NCBI RefSeq assembly: GCF_019711195.1
Contig: NZ_CP081299.1
Location: 7,523,605-7,587,604, forward strand
Reading direction: 5' to 3'
Source: Dyadobacter sp. NIV53
Lineage (GTDB): Bacteria; Bacteroidota; Bacteroidia; Cytophagales; Spirosomataceae
DNA length: 64,000 nt
Shown here: positions 1 through 8,114 of the stretch, one piece after another
Position numbering within the stretch: position 1 is the stretch's first letter
How the letters are laid out: every line of letters begins with the position of its first letter
Position numbers and translations under genes: made by a program
The notes under the pieces: model-generated
Database searches by the model: none
What the model saw: only the letters and a program-made list of their open reading frames with translations
Told to the model about the DNA's origin: nothing

Positions 1-2115
1 TATGAATCAAATGGTTTACTTACTTACGCACAGCAAAATTTATTTACATACAGTCAGGATTTCACAAATCTGAACTGGGCCAAAACAGGTATTACTGTTG
101 GTCCGTCCGCGGTTATAGCCGCACCGGACGGGACTTTTACAGCTGGAATGGTAAAAGTATTAAATGTTTCTGGCGAGCACAAAATCGGCAAAAGCATTGA
201 TGTAAGTCAGGGTATTATGCATACGTGTAGTATTTATTTGAAAGCAGGAGCATGTACAAAAGTTCGTGTTGCATTTAGTAATGATGAAAGTTATACGGGC
301 GGCAGTCCACGCTTTAATATAAATTTAAGCAATGGAGTAATTTCTTCCAAAACATCTAACGTGATTAGCTGTTCGGTTAATAATGCAGGGAATAAATGGT
401 GGCGAATTGTATTTACAGCAACTCCTGATCTGGGCTCTTTATCTGGTTTAAGTTTATTTATGTTAAATAATCTCGAGGAATCAGTTTACGCCGAAAGCAC
501 TTGGATGTATATATGGGGCGCACAATTTGAATCTGCACCGGTCGCATCCCTATATTATCCGACTGCTAATGTTACTTATTCTGCTCCGCGTTATAATTAT
601 GATCCTAATACACTGAGCCTAAAAGGGCTTATGATTGAGCCGGCTTCGACAAACATGCTGAAAAAATCAATCAAACTGAACGATACATCAATTTGGTTAT
701 ACCGTAATGTCCTTCTCCAGCCAGAAACGGTTTTATCTCCGGACGGCGTTTCCAGGGCAGTGAAACTTATGGAAGACGGCCTGTCAAATTCACATTATAT
801 CCGGCCGGCAATAAAGCCGGCTGTTGTCCAGGGCCAGCAGTACACTTTCAGCGTTTTCGTAAAGGCGGGGGAGCGTAAATGGATGTATTTTAATCTGGAA
901 GGGGCAACAATCCATTTTGATCTGAATGACGGAACGGTGAGCAGAAGTGTGAACCCTGCTTTTCAGTCGGCAAATGTGGAGATAATCGGTAATGGCTGGT
1001 ACCGTATCAGCGCAACACTTTTTGCGGCAGGATCGGTAATGGATACAAGTATAGGAGTAGAAGTGACTGAGAATGTGAGGGTTTATAAAGGTGATGGCGT
1101 CAGCGGGATTTATGTATGGGGCCCGCAGCTTGAAACAGGAAGTTATGCGAGCAGTTATATCCCAACAGACACCAAACCTGCCACACGCAGTACGGAAACC
1201 TGCTCTTTGCTTGCACCACCAACTTCGTCTGTCAATGATATTATGATTCAGCGTACAAATGGTGGTATGTGGGTTAACAATATTTCCGACAACTATAACA
1301 TACCCAATTCCAGATATGAACTGCTGACAGGCAGCTTTTGGGAAGCAGGTGTACCAGCCGGCCAAAAAGAAGAAATAGCAGAAAATATGTTTCCCCCGGA
1401 TTACATCAATGCTGGTTTCAGTACTGCAAAGGTTAATTTGTTTGGTACCGATTACCGTGTTCAAAGTCCGAATAAAGAATATTCTGTTTCACTTGCAAAA
1501 AACAAGACCTGCCAGCTTTATAAATTTCAGCTTAACTCAGGTGACCAATGGTCAAGTGATGCAGGCAAAGATAAAGAACGGTCGGAGTTATATTCATTGA
1601 CAAAGATGCCGTTTGATCAGGATGTGTGGCTGTCTTATGCAGTGAGGGTGGCTCCCGGCGCTCCGGTCTCCTCGGCTTTTTGTCATCTTGGCCAGTTTCA
1701 TGCTACGGAAGATAGCGGCGAGGTAGCGTCCGTACCGGTTCTGACATTCCGTTTTAAGGGGGAAAATGCGCTGCAAATTACTACTTGTGCCAACACTGAG
1801 AAAATTGCGAAAGTCAATACTACGGGTGTAATTCGTTACAATGGCACACTTCAGCGTGGTGTATGGGTCAGAAATGTTATGCGGATACGGTTTTCACCAA
1901 CGAACGGACAGCTGCAATGGTGGGAAAATGGAGTCGAAAAGCTGAATCTGAGCGGAGTCGGAATTGGTAACAATGATACTGTCGGCCCTTATTGGAAGTT
2001 TGGGATTTACCGTACCAGATCGGTAGAAACACTCATTGCTGAATATGCCAACATGGAACTGTCTACAACGACTTCCCTCATCTCACGCGTTACAGAACCT
2101 TTGCTGATTAGTTAA
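1..2115 (+). CDS. Large surface protein, 5'-truncated by window edge, with polysaccharide-lyase-like C-terminus
   Basis: The reading frame is open from base 1, so the gene starts before the window; the ATG at 148 is internal. Two tandem modules of about 180 residues are visible. Each has an NL(F/L)-x-YS/SI-like start, a 'PDG' loop, a 'SxxxKAG' strand and an 'IWGAQxE...SYxPT' end. This is the pattern of carbohydrate-binding-like modules found in phage tail and bacterial surface proteins. The last 230 residues (about nt 1400-2080) contain 'ERSELY', a Trp-rich strand, 'WWENG' and 'YWKFGIYR', which resembles the concanavalin-fold polysaccharide lyase family PF14099 (heparin-lyase-I type). Activity on a glycan is an inference. 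No T9SS C-terminal domain is visible. A strong hairpin follows the stop codon. Confidence 0.7.
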   Translation, partial: YESNGLLTYAQQNLFTYSQDFTNLNWAKTGITVGPSAVIAAPDGTFTAGMVKVLNVSGEHKIGKSIDVSQGIMHTCSIYLKAGACTKVRVAFSNDESYTGGSPRFNINLSNGVISSKTSNVISCSVNNAGNKWWRIVFTATPDLGSLSGLSLFMLNNLEESVYAESTWMYIWGAQFESAPVASLYYPTANVTYSAPRYNYDPNTLSLKGLMIEPASTNMLKKSIKLNDTSIWLYRNVLLQPETVLSPDGVSRAVKLMEDGLSNSHYIRPAIKPAVVQGQQYTFSVFVKAGERKWMYFNLEGATIHFDLNDGTVSRSVNPAFQSANVEIIGNGWYRISATLFAAGSVMDTSIGVEVTENVRVYKGDGVSGIYVWGPQLETGSYASSYIPTDTKPATRSTETCSLLAPPTSSVNDIMIQRTNGGMWVNNISDNYNIPNSRYELLTGSFWEAGVPAGQKEEIAENMFPPDYINAGFSTAKVNLFGTDYRVQSPNKEYSVSLAKNKTCQLYKFQLNSGDQWSSDAGKDKERSELYSLTKMPFDQDVWLSYAVRVAPGAPVSSAFCHLGQFHATEDSGEVASVPVLTFRFKGENALQITTCANTEKIAKVNTTGVIRYNGTLQRGVWVRNVMRIRFSPTNGQLQWWENGVEKLNLSGVGIGNNDTVGPYWKFGIYRTRSVETLIAEYANMELSTTTSLISRVTEPLLIS

Positions 2116-2197
2116 TAACACACTTTTTTAACATATAGTGAAATAATTTAGTTGAGTTTGCAACAGCTTACTGGTGAGAATTCTATATTCATTTTTT

Positions 2198-2243
2198 AAA
2201 TTGAGAAGTCCGGATATGGTTGTATATCCGGGCTTCTCAATTT
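2198..2243 (+). terminator. Intrinsic terminator hairpin
   Basis: A 20-base-pair stem (2198-2217 with 2224-2243, one G-T wobble) closes a 6-base loop and is flanked by T-rich sequence. It lies 83 bases after the stop of the lyase-like gene and probably ends its transcript. Confidence 0.75.
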
Positions 2244-2385
2244 AGTTTCTAAGTGTAGGGATAAGATAAGGTACGGTTTTTTACAAATTTCTGTTAATGG
2301 TTTTGGAAAGTAGCCAGACCTGATAATAAAAATAATAATGAATCAGCCATTTTGAGCCTGATGCAAATAGTAAAAAACAATTTCA

Positions 2386-2820
2386 ATGAATACCTTAAAA
2401 ATAAGAAATAGTGCACTACCATTCCTGATTGTAATTTCTATTACAATTTTTTTTACGTCCTATAGTAAAAAAATGAGATTTGAAGCATCCCGTGAAGCAC
2501 CAACCGCCGAGGGAGCTGTAAAATATAAAAAGGATAAAAACGATAATTACAATATTGATCTGAACCTGACCAATATGGTTGATCCTGAAAAACTGGATCC
2601 GCCTAAAAATACTTATGTTGTGTGGATGGAGACGGAAAGGAATGGAACCATTAAAATCGGCGGCTTAACAACGTCAAGTGGAATATTTTCAAAAAAGCTG
2701 AAAAGTTCGCTGGAAACCACAACACCCTATAAACCACTGATGTTTTATATTACCGCCGAAAACAGCAAAGAGGTTGAGCGACCGGGATTTCAAACTGTCC
2801 TGAAAACCAAACATTATTAA
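2386..2820 (+). CDS. Small exported protein of unknown function
   Basis: A 144-residue protein. Residues 8-26 are a hydrophobic export segment, followed by a charged, Lys-rich mature part with the strands 'YNIDLNLTNM', 'YVVWMETE' and 'KIGGL'. From memory, small Bacteroidota proteins of this type carry a lipobox '(S/T)SC' just after the hydrophobic segment; here the sequence is 'FFTSYSKKM', with Tyr where Cys would be expected. The YVVWMETE strand also recalls the C-terminal part of anti-sigma-K-like proteins, but I see no helix that would bind a sigma factor. The function is unknown. The start is the first ATG and the gene stands alone, ending at a bidirectional hairpin. Confidence 0.7.
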   Translation: MNTLKIRNSALPFLIVISITIFFTSYSKKMRFEASREAPTAEGAVKYKKDKNDNYNIDLNLTNMVDPEKLDPPKNTYVVWMETERNGTIKIGGLTTSSGIFSKKLKSSLETTTPYKPLMFYITAENSKEVERPGFQTVLKTKHY

Positions 2821-2823
2821 TTG

Positions 2824-2863
2824 TAACCTGAATGAAATTGCATTATCAATTTCATTCAGGTTA
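2824..2863. terminator. Bidirectional terminator hairpin
   Basis: A perfect 17-base-pair stem (2824-2840 with 2847-2863) with a 6-base loop lies between the convergent genes ending at 2820 (+) and 2923 (-). It can serve both. Confidence 0.8.
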
Positions 2864-2922
2864 TTACTTATGTTAAGTGCATTTTAGGGGTTGATTACGA
2901 ACGGAAAACAAGTGTTTCTGAT

Positions 2923-3702
2923 TTATTTAAGAATTTCCTTTGGCAAAAGTTTTTCATTCACTTCACCATTTTCCAGCGACACAAAATAACAGTTGTTTTG
3001 GTCATCCAGTGCTACCACTTTTTTCACTTCATTGTCTTCAAAATAAATTCCGGCTTTGTCGTCACATGCATATCCTGCTTTGTATTCTTTACTTTTAATC
3101 TTGGACCAATACAACGGTTTTCTTTGTGGTTCAGCATGATAATGAGGGCAGTGACTGGTTTTAATGAATCCCAAACCATCCACTTTCGACAATTCTATCG
3201 GACGCGAATCGGTAGTACCGTGTTCAAACCAGCATAGCGAGCCTGCACTTCCTCCGGCAAGTACAATTCCTTTCTCCCAGGCAGTTTTTAGTATTTCGTC
3301 AATTCTGTGCGCTTTCCAGATCACCATCATGTTAAGCGTATTACCGCCACCTACTATTATCGCATCCATTCCCAGCAACACTGTTTCAAAGGATTCTTTC
3401 TGTGTGTATGATGAAACGAACATCCGTTGTACAAATGGCCTGACCGGCAGGTTGGCACAGGAATCGTACCATCTAACTATGTTCACAAGGGAATCTCCGG
3501 TAGCTGTGGGCAAAAAGCAGATCTTGGGATTTTCTTTTCCTGTCAGCGAAGCTATGTACATGATGAATTTACTATCCATTGATCCGCCGGTAATGAATAT
3601 TTTCTTTTTAGTATCAGTATAATTCAAAGCCTGTGAAGCCAGTGGAAGGCTAACCGAAATTGCAGTACTTGCACCAAGTTGTACAAATTTTCTTCTATTC
3701 AT
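2923..3702 (-). CDS. Peptidase S51 / dipeptidase E-like (cyanophycinase-type) exported protein
   Basis: 259 residues. The N-terminus 'NRRKFVQLG' plus a hydrophobic stretch to about residue 25 looks like an export signal of the Tat-like type common in this phylum. The domain has the class-I glutamine-amidotransferase-like fold of family S51: 'FITGG' near residue 36, 'GGGNT' near 117, the nucleophile elbow 'GGSAGS' near 149 with the catalytic Ser, and a His-rich 'SHCPHYHAE' near 183. Family S51 enzymes cleave Asp-containing dipeptides or cyanophycin. Which substrate applies here cannot be told. The gene is divergent from the ABC exporter at 3812, with a 109-base shared upstream region. Confidence 0.85.
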   Translation of the reverse strand: MNRRKFVQLGASTAISVSLPLASQALNYTDTKKKIFITGGSMDSKFIMYIASLTGKENPKICFLPTATGDSLVNIVRWYDSCANLPVRPFVQRMFVSSYTQKESFETVLLGMDAIIVGGGNTLNMMVIWKAHRIDEILKTAWEKGIVLAGGSAGSLCWFEHGTTDSRPIELSKVDGLGFIKTSHCPHYHAEPQRKPLYWSKIKSKEYKAGYACDDKAGIYFEDNEVKKVVALDDQNNCYFVSLENGEVNEKLLPKEILK

Positions 3703-3811
3703 GGTCTAAATGGGAGATATGTTGAACGATTTGATAAAATCATTTTAATATAAACTATATTATCGACTTGCTACATGCAGGAAGTCAGATTACAATCATA
3801 ATCAATAAAGA

Positions 3812-5569
3812 ATGAAAATCCTTTGGAAATATCTAAGGCCCCAGCGTAAACTAATTTTTATCTCCTTATTTCTGGCCGGTACAGCACAGTTACTGAATCT
3901 TTTAGACCCTATTATTTTCGGGAAAATTGTTGACAATTACGCTGAAAACCCAGGAAACCTGACCGAAAGTGAGTTAATAAACAACGTAATGTATTGGCTG
4001 GCTGTTGCCGTGGCAATTGCTGTACTGGCCAAATTTTTCAAATCTGCGCAGGAATACCTTACCCGGAAAACAGTTGCGCATTTTGGCATGAGCATTTTTA
4101 ATGACGGACTGAAACAAACCCTGAGGCTTTCATTTCAGGAATTTGAAGAAAACAGAAGTGGTACAACTTTGTCCGTTCTTCAAAAAGTAAAAACAGATAC
4201 GGAGCGTTTCGTCAATTCTTTTATCAATATACTTTTTTCTTCCCTGGTCGGTATTGGTTTTTTGCTCTGGTACAGCATTAACAAAAACTGGATGCTTATA
4301 CCTGTCTTTGTTATTGGTGTGCTTGTGTTAGGATCGTTGACAGGATTATTGTCAAGAAAAATAAAAACCATACAACGAAGTATTAACAAACAAACCAATA
4401 CACAGGCCGGGATTATTACAGAAAGCCTAAGAAATATTGAACTGGTAAAAAGCCTGGGACTTACCTTTTCTGAGATCAGGAGGTTGAACCAGCAAACACT
4501 TGAAATATTTCAGCTGGAAATGTTCAAAGCGAGGAAAGTCAGCCTGCTCACTTTTTTGCAGGGCGTAACACTCAATCTGTTAAAGCAATCCATACTTTTT
4601 ATCCTGTTGTGGCTGATCTTCCGGAAAGTATTGAGTACGGGCGAGCTGATTGCCATGCAGTTTATTTCAACTGCTATCTTTGGCCCTTTGCAGGATTTGG
4701 GAAATATGATCCTGCAATACCGTGAGGTGGATGCATCTTTAAAAATTTTTGATCAGCTGATGCATAAACCGATTGAACAACGCCCGGAAAATTCCGTTGA
4801 ACTGGGGCCCTTAACCAGTCTCAAATTTGATCATGTTATTTTCCGGCACAAAAGCTCGGGTTACAACGCAATTGATGATATATCTTTCATGGTAGAATCC
4901 GGGAAAACCATCGCGTTTGTAGGCCCGTCAGGTTCCGGAAAATCTACACTTGTCAAGTTACTAATTGGGTTATATTTACCGGTTGGTGGCAAAATAAAGT
5001 TTAACGAAGCGGATTCTTCAACGATCCGCTATAATCCGTTGAGACGTCAAATTGGATTTGTTACGCAGGATACGCAGTTATTTGCCGGTACAATTCGCGA
5101 CAATATGTTATATGTAAAACCTTCAGCGACAGACGAAGAAATTCTGGAAGCATTAAAAAAAGCTTCGGCGAGTGGACTGATTGCAAAAGCTACTGGTGGT
5201 GTACATACTATGCTCGGGGAAAATGGCATGAAACTTTCAGGTGGTGAAAAACAAAGGATTTCAATTGCAAGAGCATTACTTCGCCAGCCCAGGCTATTAA
5301 TTTTTGATGAGGCTACATCCGCTCTGGATTCGCTGACGGAAGAAGATATTACGAGCACAATCAGGAATATTTCAACCAACAGGGAACAGATGACAATCCT
5401 GATCGCACACAGGCTTTCGACTATTATGCATGCAGATGTGATCTATGTCCTGGAAAAGGGAAAAATAGCAGAAACCGGATCGCATGAAGAATTACTGCTT
5501 CAAAAAGGATTGTATTATGCCATGTGGAGGCAGCAAATCGGAGAAAGAAGAAATGCAGTTATAAGTTAA
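3812..5569 (+). CDS. ABC transporter, fused permease and ATP-binding protein (MsbA/MDR-type exporter)
   Basis: 585 residues, the usual length for a half-transporter that works as a dimer in the inner membrane. Residues 1-310 form a six-helix ABC-transporter type-1 membrane domain. The nucleotide-binding domain starts near 335: Walker A 'GPSGSGKST' near 371, Q-loop 'GFVTQDTQ', signature 'LSGGEKQR' near 477, Walker B 'LLIFDEATSALD' and H-loop 'AHRLS'. All catalytic motifs are intact. The substrate is unknown; lipid, drug or peptide export are all possible. Its stop codon overlaps the stop of the convergent TspO-like gene by 4 bases, so there is no room for a terminator between them. Confidence 0.93.
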   Translation: MKILWKYLRPQRKLIFISLFLAGTAQLLNLLDPIIFGKIVDNYAENPGNLTESELINNVMYWLAVAVAIAVLAKFFKSAQEYLTRKTVAHFGMSIFNDGLKQTLRLSFQEFEENRSGTTLSVLQKVKTDTERFVNSFINILFSSLVGIGFLLWYSINKNWMLIPVFVIGVLVLGSLTGLLSRKIKTIQRSINKQTNTQAGIITESLRNIELVKSLGLTFSEIRRLNQQTLEIFQLEMFKARKVSLLTFLQGVTLNLLKQSILFILLWLIFRKVLSTGELIAMQFISTAIFGPLQDLGNMILQYREVDASLKIFDQLMHKPIEQRPENSVELGPLTSLKFDHVIFRHKSSGYNAIDDISFMVESGKTIAFVGPSGSGKSTLVKLLIGLYLPVGGKIKFNEADSSTIRYNPLRRQIGFVTQDTQLFAGTIRDNMLYVKPSATDEEILEALKKASASGLIAKATGGVHTMLGENGMKLSGGEKQRISIARALLRQPRLLIFDEATSALDSLTEEDITSTIRNISTNREQMTILIAHRLSTIMHADVIYVLEKGKIAETGSHEELLLQKGLYYAMWRQQIGERRNAVIS

Positions 5570-6339
5570 ATAATGAAGGGGTTTTTTCTGTTTTTATAAC
5601 CGTGAACTAGACCACTTAGTATAAGAATTGCAGTAACGTTAATTGCAGCAAAAGCAACCGATTGCGTTTTGTTCCAATTTGCACTGGCAACTGCGGCCAA
5701 TCCCCATGCACCAACAAATGCTGCTTCACGCATATTTCTGTTCCAGGTTATGAATAGGTAAGCTGCACCGGCTACGCAGATCATCATGATAGTCCAGCCA
5801 GTATCAGAAATACCGAATCCGTTCCATTCAATTTTGGTTAGATATGCCGCCGTATTGGCTATGACAGCCACCATGATCCAGCCCAAATATAAAGAAAAGG
5901 GCCACCAAACCAAAGCAACTCTTTTGAATGGAACGAGATCAAGTTCCATTCTTGTCAATATTATGATCCGCAGTAAACTAACAAGCAAAACAATCATGAT
6001 CAGCACAGAAGCCCCGGTAAATTCATAAAGCCAGGCCAAAATCCATAAACAATTAGCTACACAGGAAATAACAAAAGCCCAGCCAATTTCTTCCACGATT
6101 GATGGAGTATATCCTTTTTTAAATAATCCTTTTCCTTGATGAATAACAAATGCAATTAATCCGATATAAATAAATCCCCATATTGAAAATGCATATCCCG
6201 ACGGAGTAAAAAGATTTTGGTACCGCGCAGAAACCGTCGCCATGGTATTTCCATTAAACACGCCTGTATTTGACAGGTAATTCATGATGATCGTAATGAT
6301 CAGCGCCAAAATGTTTGCAGCTTGCAGTGTTTTCTTCAT
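5566..6339 (-). CDS. TspO/MBR-like tryptophan-rich integral membrane protein
   Basis: 257 residues with about seven hydrophobic segments and many Trp residues. The N-terminal part 'FTPSGYAFSIWGFIYIGL' (18 residues, near 45-62) is the characteristic first segment of extended TspO/MBR-like proteins, which are about 100 residues longer than classical TspO (about 160). Classical family members bind porphyrins and are linked to stress signalling. Function in this longer type is not established. The gene ends tail-to-tail inside the stop codon of the ABC exporter. A start ATG is at 6339, with a Phe/Lys-rich spacer upstream. Confidence 0.75.
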   Translation of the reverse strand: MKKTLQAANILALIITIIMNYLSNTGVFNGNTMATVSARYQNLFTPSGYAFSIWGFIYIGLIAFVIHQGKGLFKKGYTPSIVEEIGWAFVISCVANCLWILAWLYEFTGASVLIMIVLLVSLLRIIILTRMELDLVPFKRVALVWWPFSLYLGWIMVAVIANTAAYLTKIEWNGFGISDTGWTIMMICVAGAAYLFITWNRNMREAAFVGAWGLAAVASANWNKTQSVAFAAINVTAILILSGLVHGYKNRKNPFII

Positions 6340-6411
6340 CAGGTCGTTTAAAAAAATCAGTTATAATGTGCAGTATAAAAAAATGATTCCACCTCATCCT
6401 GTAAAGGCAAA

Positions 6412-6453
6412 ACTCTCATTTGAGACAAACTTTAAATTGCCTTAAATGAGAGT
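6412..6453 (-). terminator. Terminator-like inverted repeat after the Gfo/Idh gene
   Basis: A 10-base-pair inverted repeat (6412-6421 with 6444-6453), followed on the minus strand by a short T run. It lies 14 bases past the stop of the minus-strand oxidoreductase gene. The loop is long (22 bases), so the call is moderate. Confidence 0.5.
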
Positions 6454-6466
6454 CGTTTTCTGATCA

Positions 6467-7873
6467 TTAAACTGTTTTTACGATTTTCATTTCTTCGGGA
6501 TTCCAGTTTACAACCGTACTTTCGAAGTAACTCTTATTGGAAAGTAAAGCCGGGCCAGCTGCTCTTAGACCAAAAACTGCATCTTCCAGAACTGGTTTAT
6601 TATTCCGCATCGCATCAAAAAAGTTGGCAAAATGATCCAGGCGGTCATCGTATCCTTCCGGTGCTTTATATTCTTCAAAATCCGGTTCTGACATTTCTGG
6701 TATTGCAGGATATTTTGTGCGGTATTCGGCTAAAAATTTATCCTGTAACGCTTTTGGAAAAGTATCAATGGTGTAACCTGGCGCTTTTGCCATCTTTTTC
6801 TTTTTAACTGTAACCGTATTTCCGGATAGGGTAATTTGTCCGTCGGTACCAACAAACCTGAATCCTGAACCTCCGCCTGAACCATCAGCAAAGTTGACCC
6901 TTAATGTTAAGTTGAACGCGGGATGTGAGGCGGTTTTCGGATAATCATAAATGCCAACCATAACATCGGGGACATCCCGGCCATCTTTCCAGTAACGCAG
7001 CCCGCCGCTGGTCATAATACGAGTAGGCCCTTTGGAATCCAGGATATAATGCATACCCGAAAACAAATGCACGAACAGATCACCGGCAACGCCCGTACCA
7101 TAATCCTGATAATTTCTCCACCGGAAAAACCTCAGCGGATCGTAAGCCATCTTTGGTGCTTTATTGCTCAGGAAACGGTTCCAGTCAACGGTTTCAGCCG
7201 ATGCGTCCGGCGGCAATGAATATTGCCAGGCTCCCTGTGCGGAATGCCGGTCGTAATATACTTCTACAAAATTGAGCTCGCCAATTGCACCAGCTTTATA
7301 TAATTCTTTTACCTTGCTGTAAACGATGGAGCTCACACGCTGGCTGCCAACCTGAAATACTTTTTTAGACTCACTCTGAGCTTTGATCATATCATATCCC
7401 TGCTCAATTTTGTGCACCATCGGTTTTTCACAATAAACAGCTTTGCCTGCTTTCAGTGCTTCAATTCCAATCTGTGAATGTAAGTGATCAGGCGTGGCCA
7501 GAATAATAGCATCGATATCCTTGCGGTTTATGATTTCAGAATAGTCGCGTGTTGTTTGTATATCATTGCCAAAAAGCTCTTTTGCACGAACCAAATGCCC
7601 GTCGTAAACATCTGCAACAGCCATTAATTTTATACCGGGAAGTTTTAATGCCGTCCTGGTATCGCCCATTCCCATAATTCCGGTTCCGATACACGCAATC
7701 TGAATGTTGTCGTTTGCAGAAATTTTCCCGGTATTCCATGGTATTTCATGCGAAGAAGATGATCCTGTATTGCCGTTTGCTAAAAGTGAATGAACAGGAC
7801 TGGCAGCCAGCAGCATTCCGCTTCCTACCTTTTTAATAAAATCCCGTCTGTTTTTTTCATTGAACTTTGACAT
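6467..7873 (-). CDS. Gfo/Idh/MocA-family oxidoreductase, exported
   Basis: 468 residues. The N-terminus 'NEKNRRDFIKKVGSGMLL' is a Tat-type signal (RR followed by a hydrophobic stretch), so the enzyme probably acts in the periplasm with a pre-bound NAD(P). The Rossmann fold starts at 'IACIGTGIMGMGD' near residue 57, followed by 'ILATPDHLH' and the family motif 'CEKPM' near 149, whose Lys is the expected catalytic residue. The C-terminal half is the usual alpha/beta substrate domain. Relatives oxidise or reduce sugars and inositol-like compounds; the substrate cannot be read. The gene is monocistronic and divergent from the histidine kinase at 8115. Confidence 0.9.
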   Translation of the reverse strand: MSKFNEKNRRDFIKKVGSGMLLAASPVHSLLANGNTGSSSSHEIPWNTGKISANDNIQIACIGTGIMGMGDTRTALKLPGIKLMAVADVYDGHLVRAKELFGNDIQTTRDYSEIINRKDIDAIILATPDHLHSQIGIEALKAGKAVYCEKPMVHKIEQGYDMIKAQSESKKVFQVGSQRVSSIVYSKVKELYKAGAIGELNFVEVYYDRHSAQGAWQYSLPPDASAETVDWNRFLSNKAPKMAYDPLRFFRWRNYQDYGTGVAGDLFVHLFSGMHYILDSKGPTRIMTSGGLRYWKDGRDVPDVMVGIYDYPKTASHPAFNLTLRVNFADGSGGGSGFRFVGTDGQITLSGNTVTVKKKKMAKAPGYTIDTFPKALQDKFLAEYRTKYPAIPEMSEPDFEEYKAPEGYDDRLDHFANFFDAMRNNKPVLEDAVFGLRAAGPALLSNKSYFESTVVNWNPEEMKIVKTV

Positions 7874-8076
7874 AGTAACCGCTATTATGTTGATTGAAAT
7901 TAATGACTTTTCAAAATTATAACAGAGAACGCATTAATAGCGGGTTTTGAATTAATATATCTATATCAGCGCAGTTTCATGACAAATCATCATCAAATAA
8001 TTACTATTCCATTGAGTTTTTTAAAGAAATCGTATTCCCTGAGTTTTTAAATTGGCATTTTGGACAATGCAAACAT

Positions 8077-8084
8077 TATATTTG
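8077..8084 (+). promoter_or_regulatory. Bacteroidota -7 promoter element for the histidine kinase
   Basis: TATATTTG matches the Bacteroidota -7 consensus TAnnTTTG. Transcription would begin near 8091. That makes the ATG at 8115 the natural start of the kinase gene and rules out the upstream TTG at 8052. No well-spaced TTTG -33 box is clear. Confidence 0.45.
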
Positions 8085-8114
8085 GCCTTTTACTCAACGA
8101 ATAAAATAACCACA

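Noticed and set aside
790..1464. 224-codon minus-strand open frame opposite the lyase-like gene
   Set aside because: It lies entirely antisense to a well-supported coding frame and its translation is Cys- and Ile-rich without a domain, so it is a shadow.
5566..5569. Stop-codon overlap between the ABC exporter and the TspO-like gene as a regulatory antisense overlap
   Set aside because: Four-base TTAA tail-to-tail overlaps arise easily and no further evidence supports regulation.
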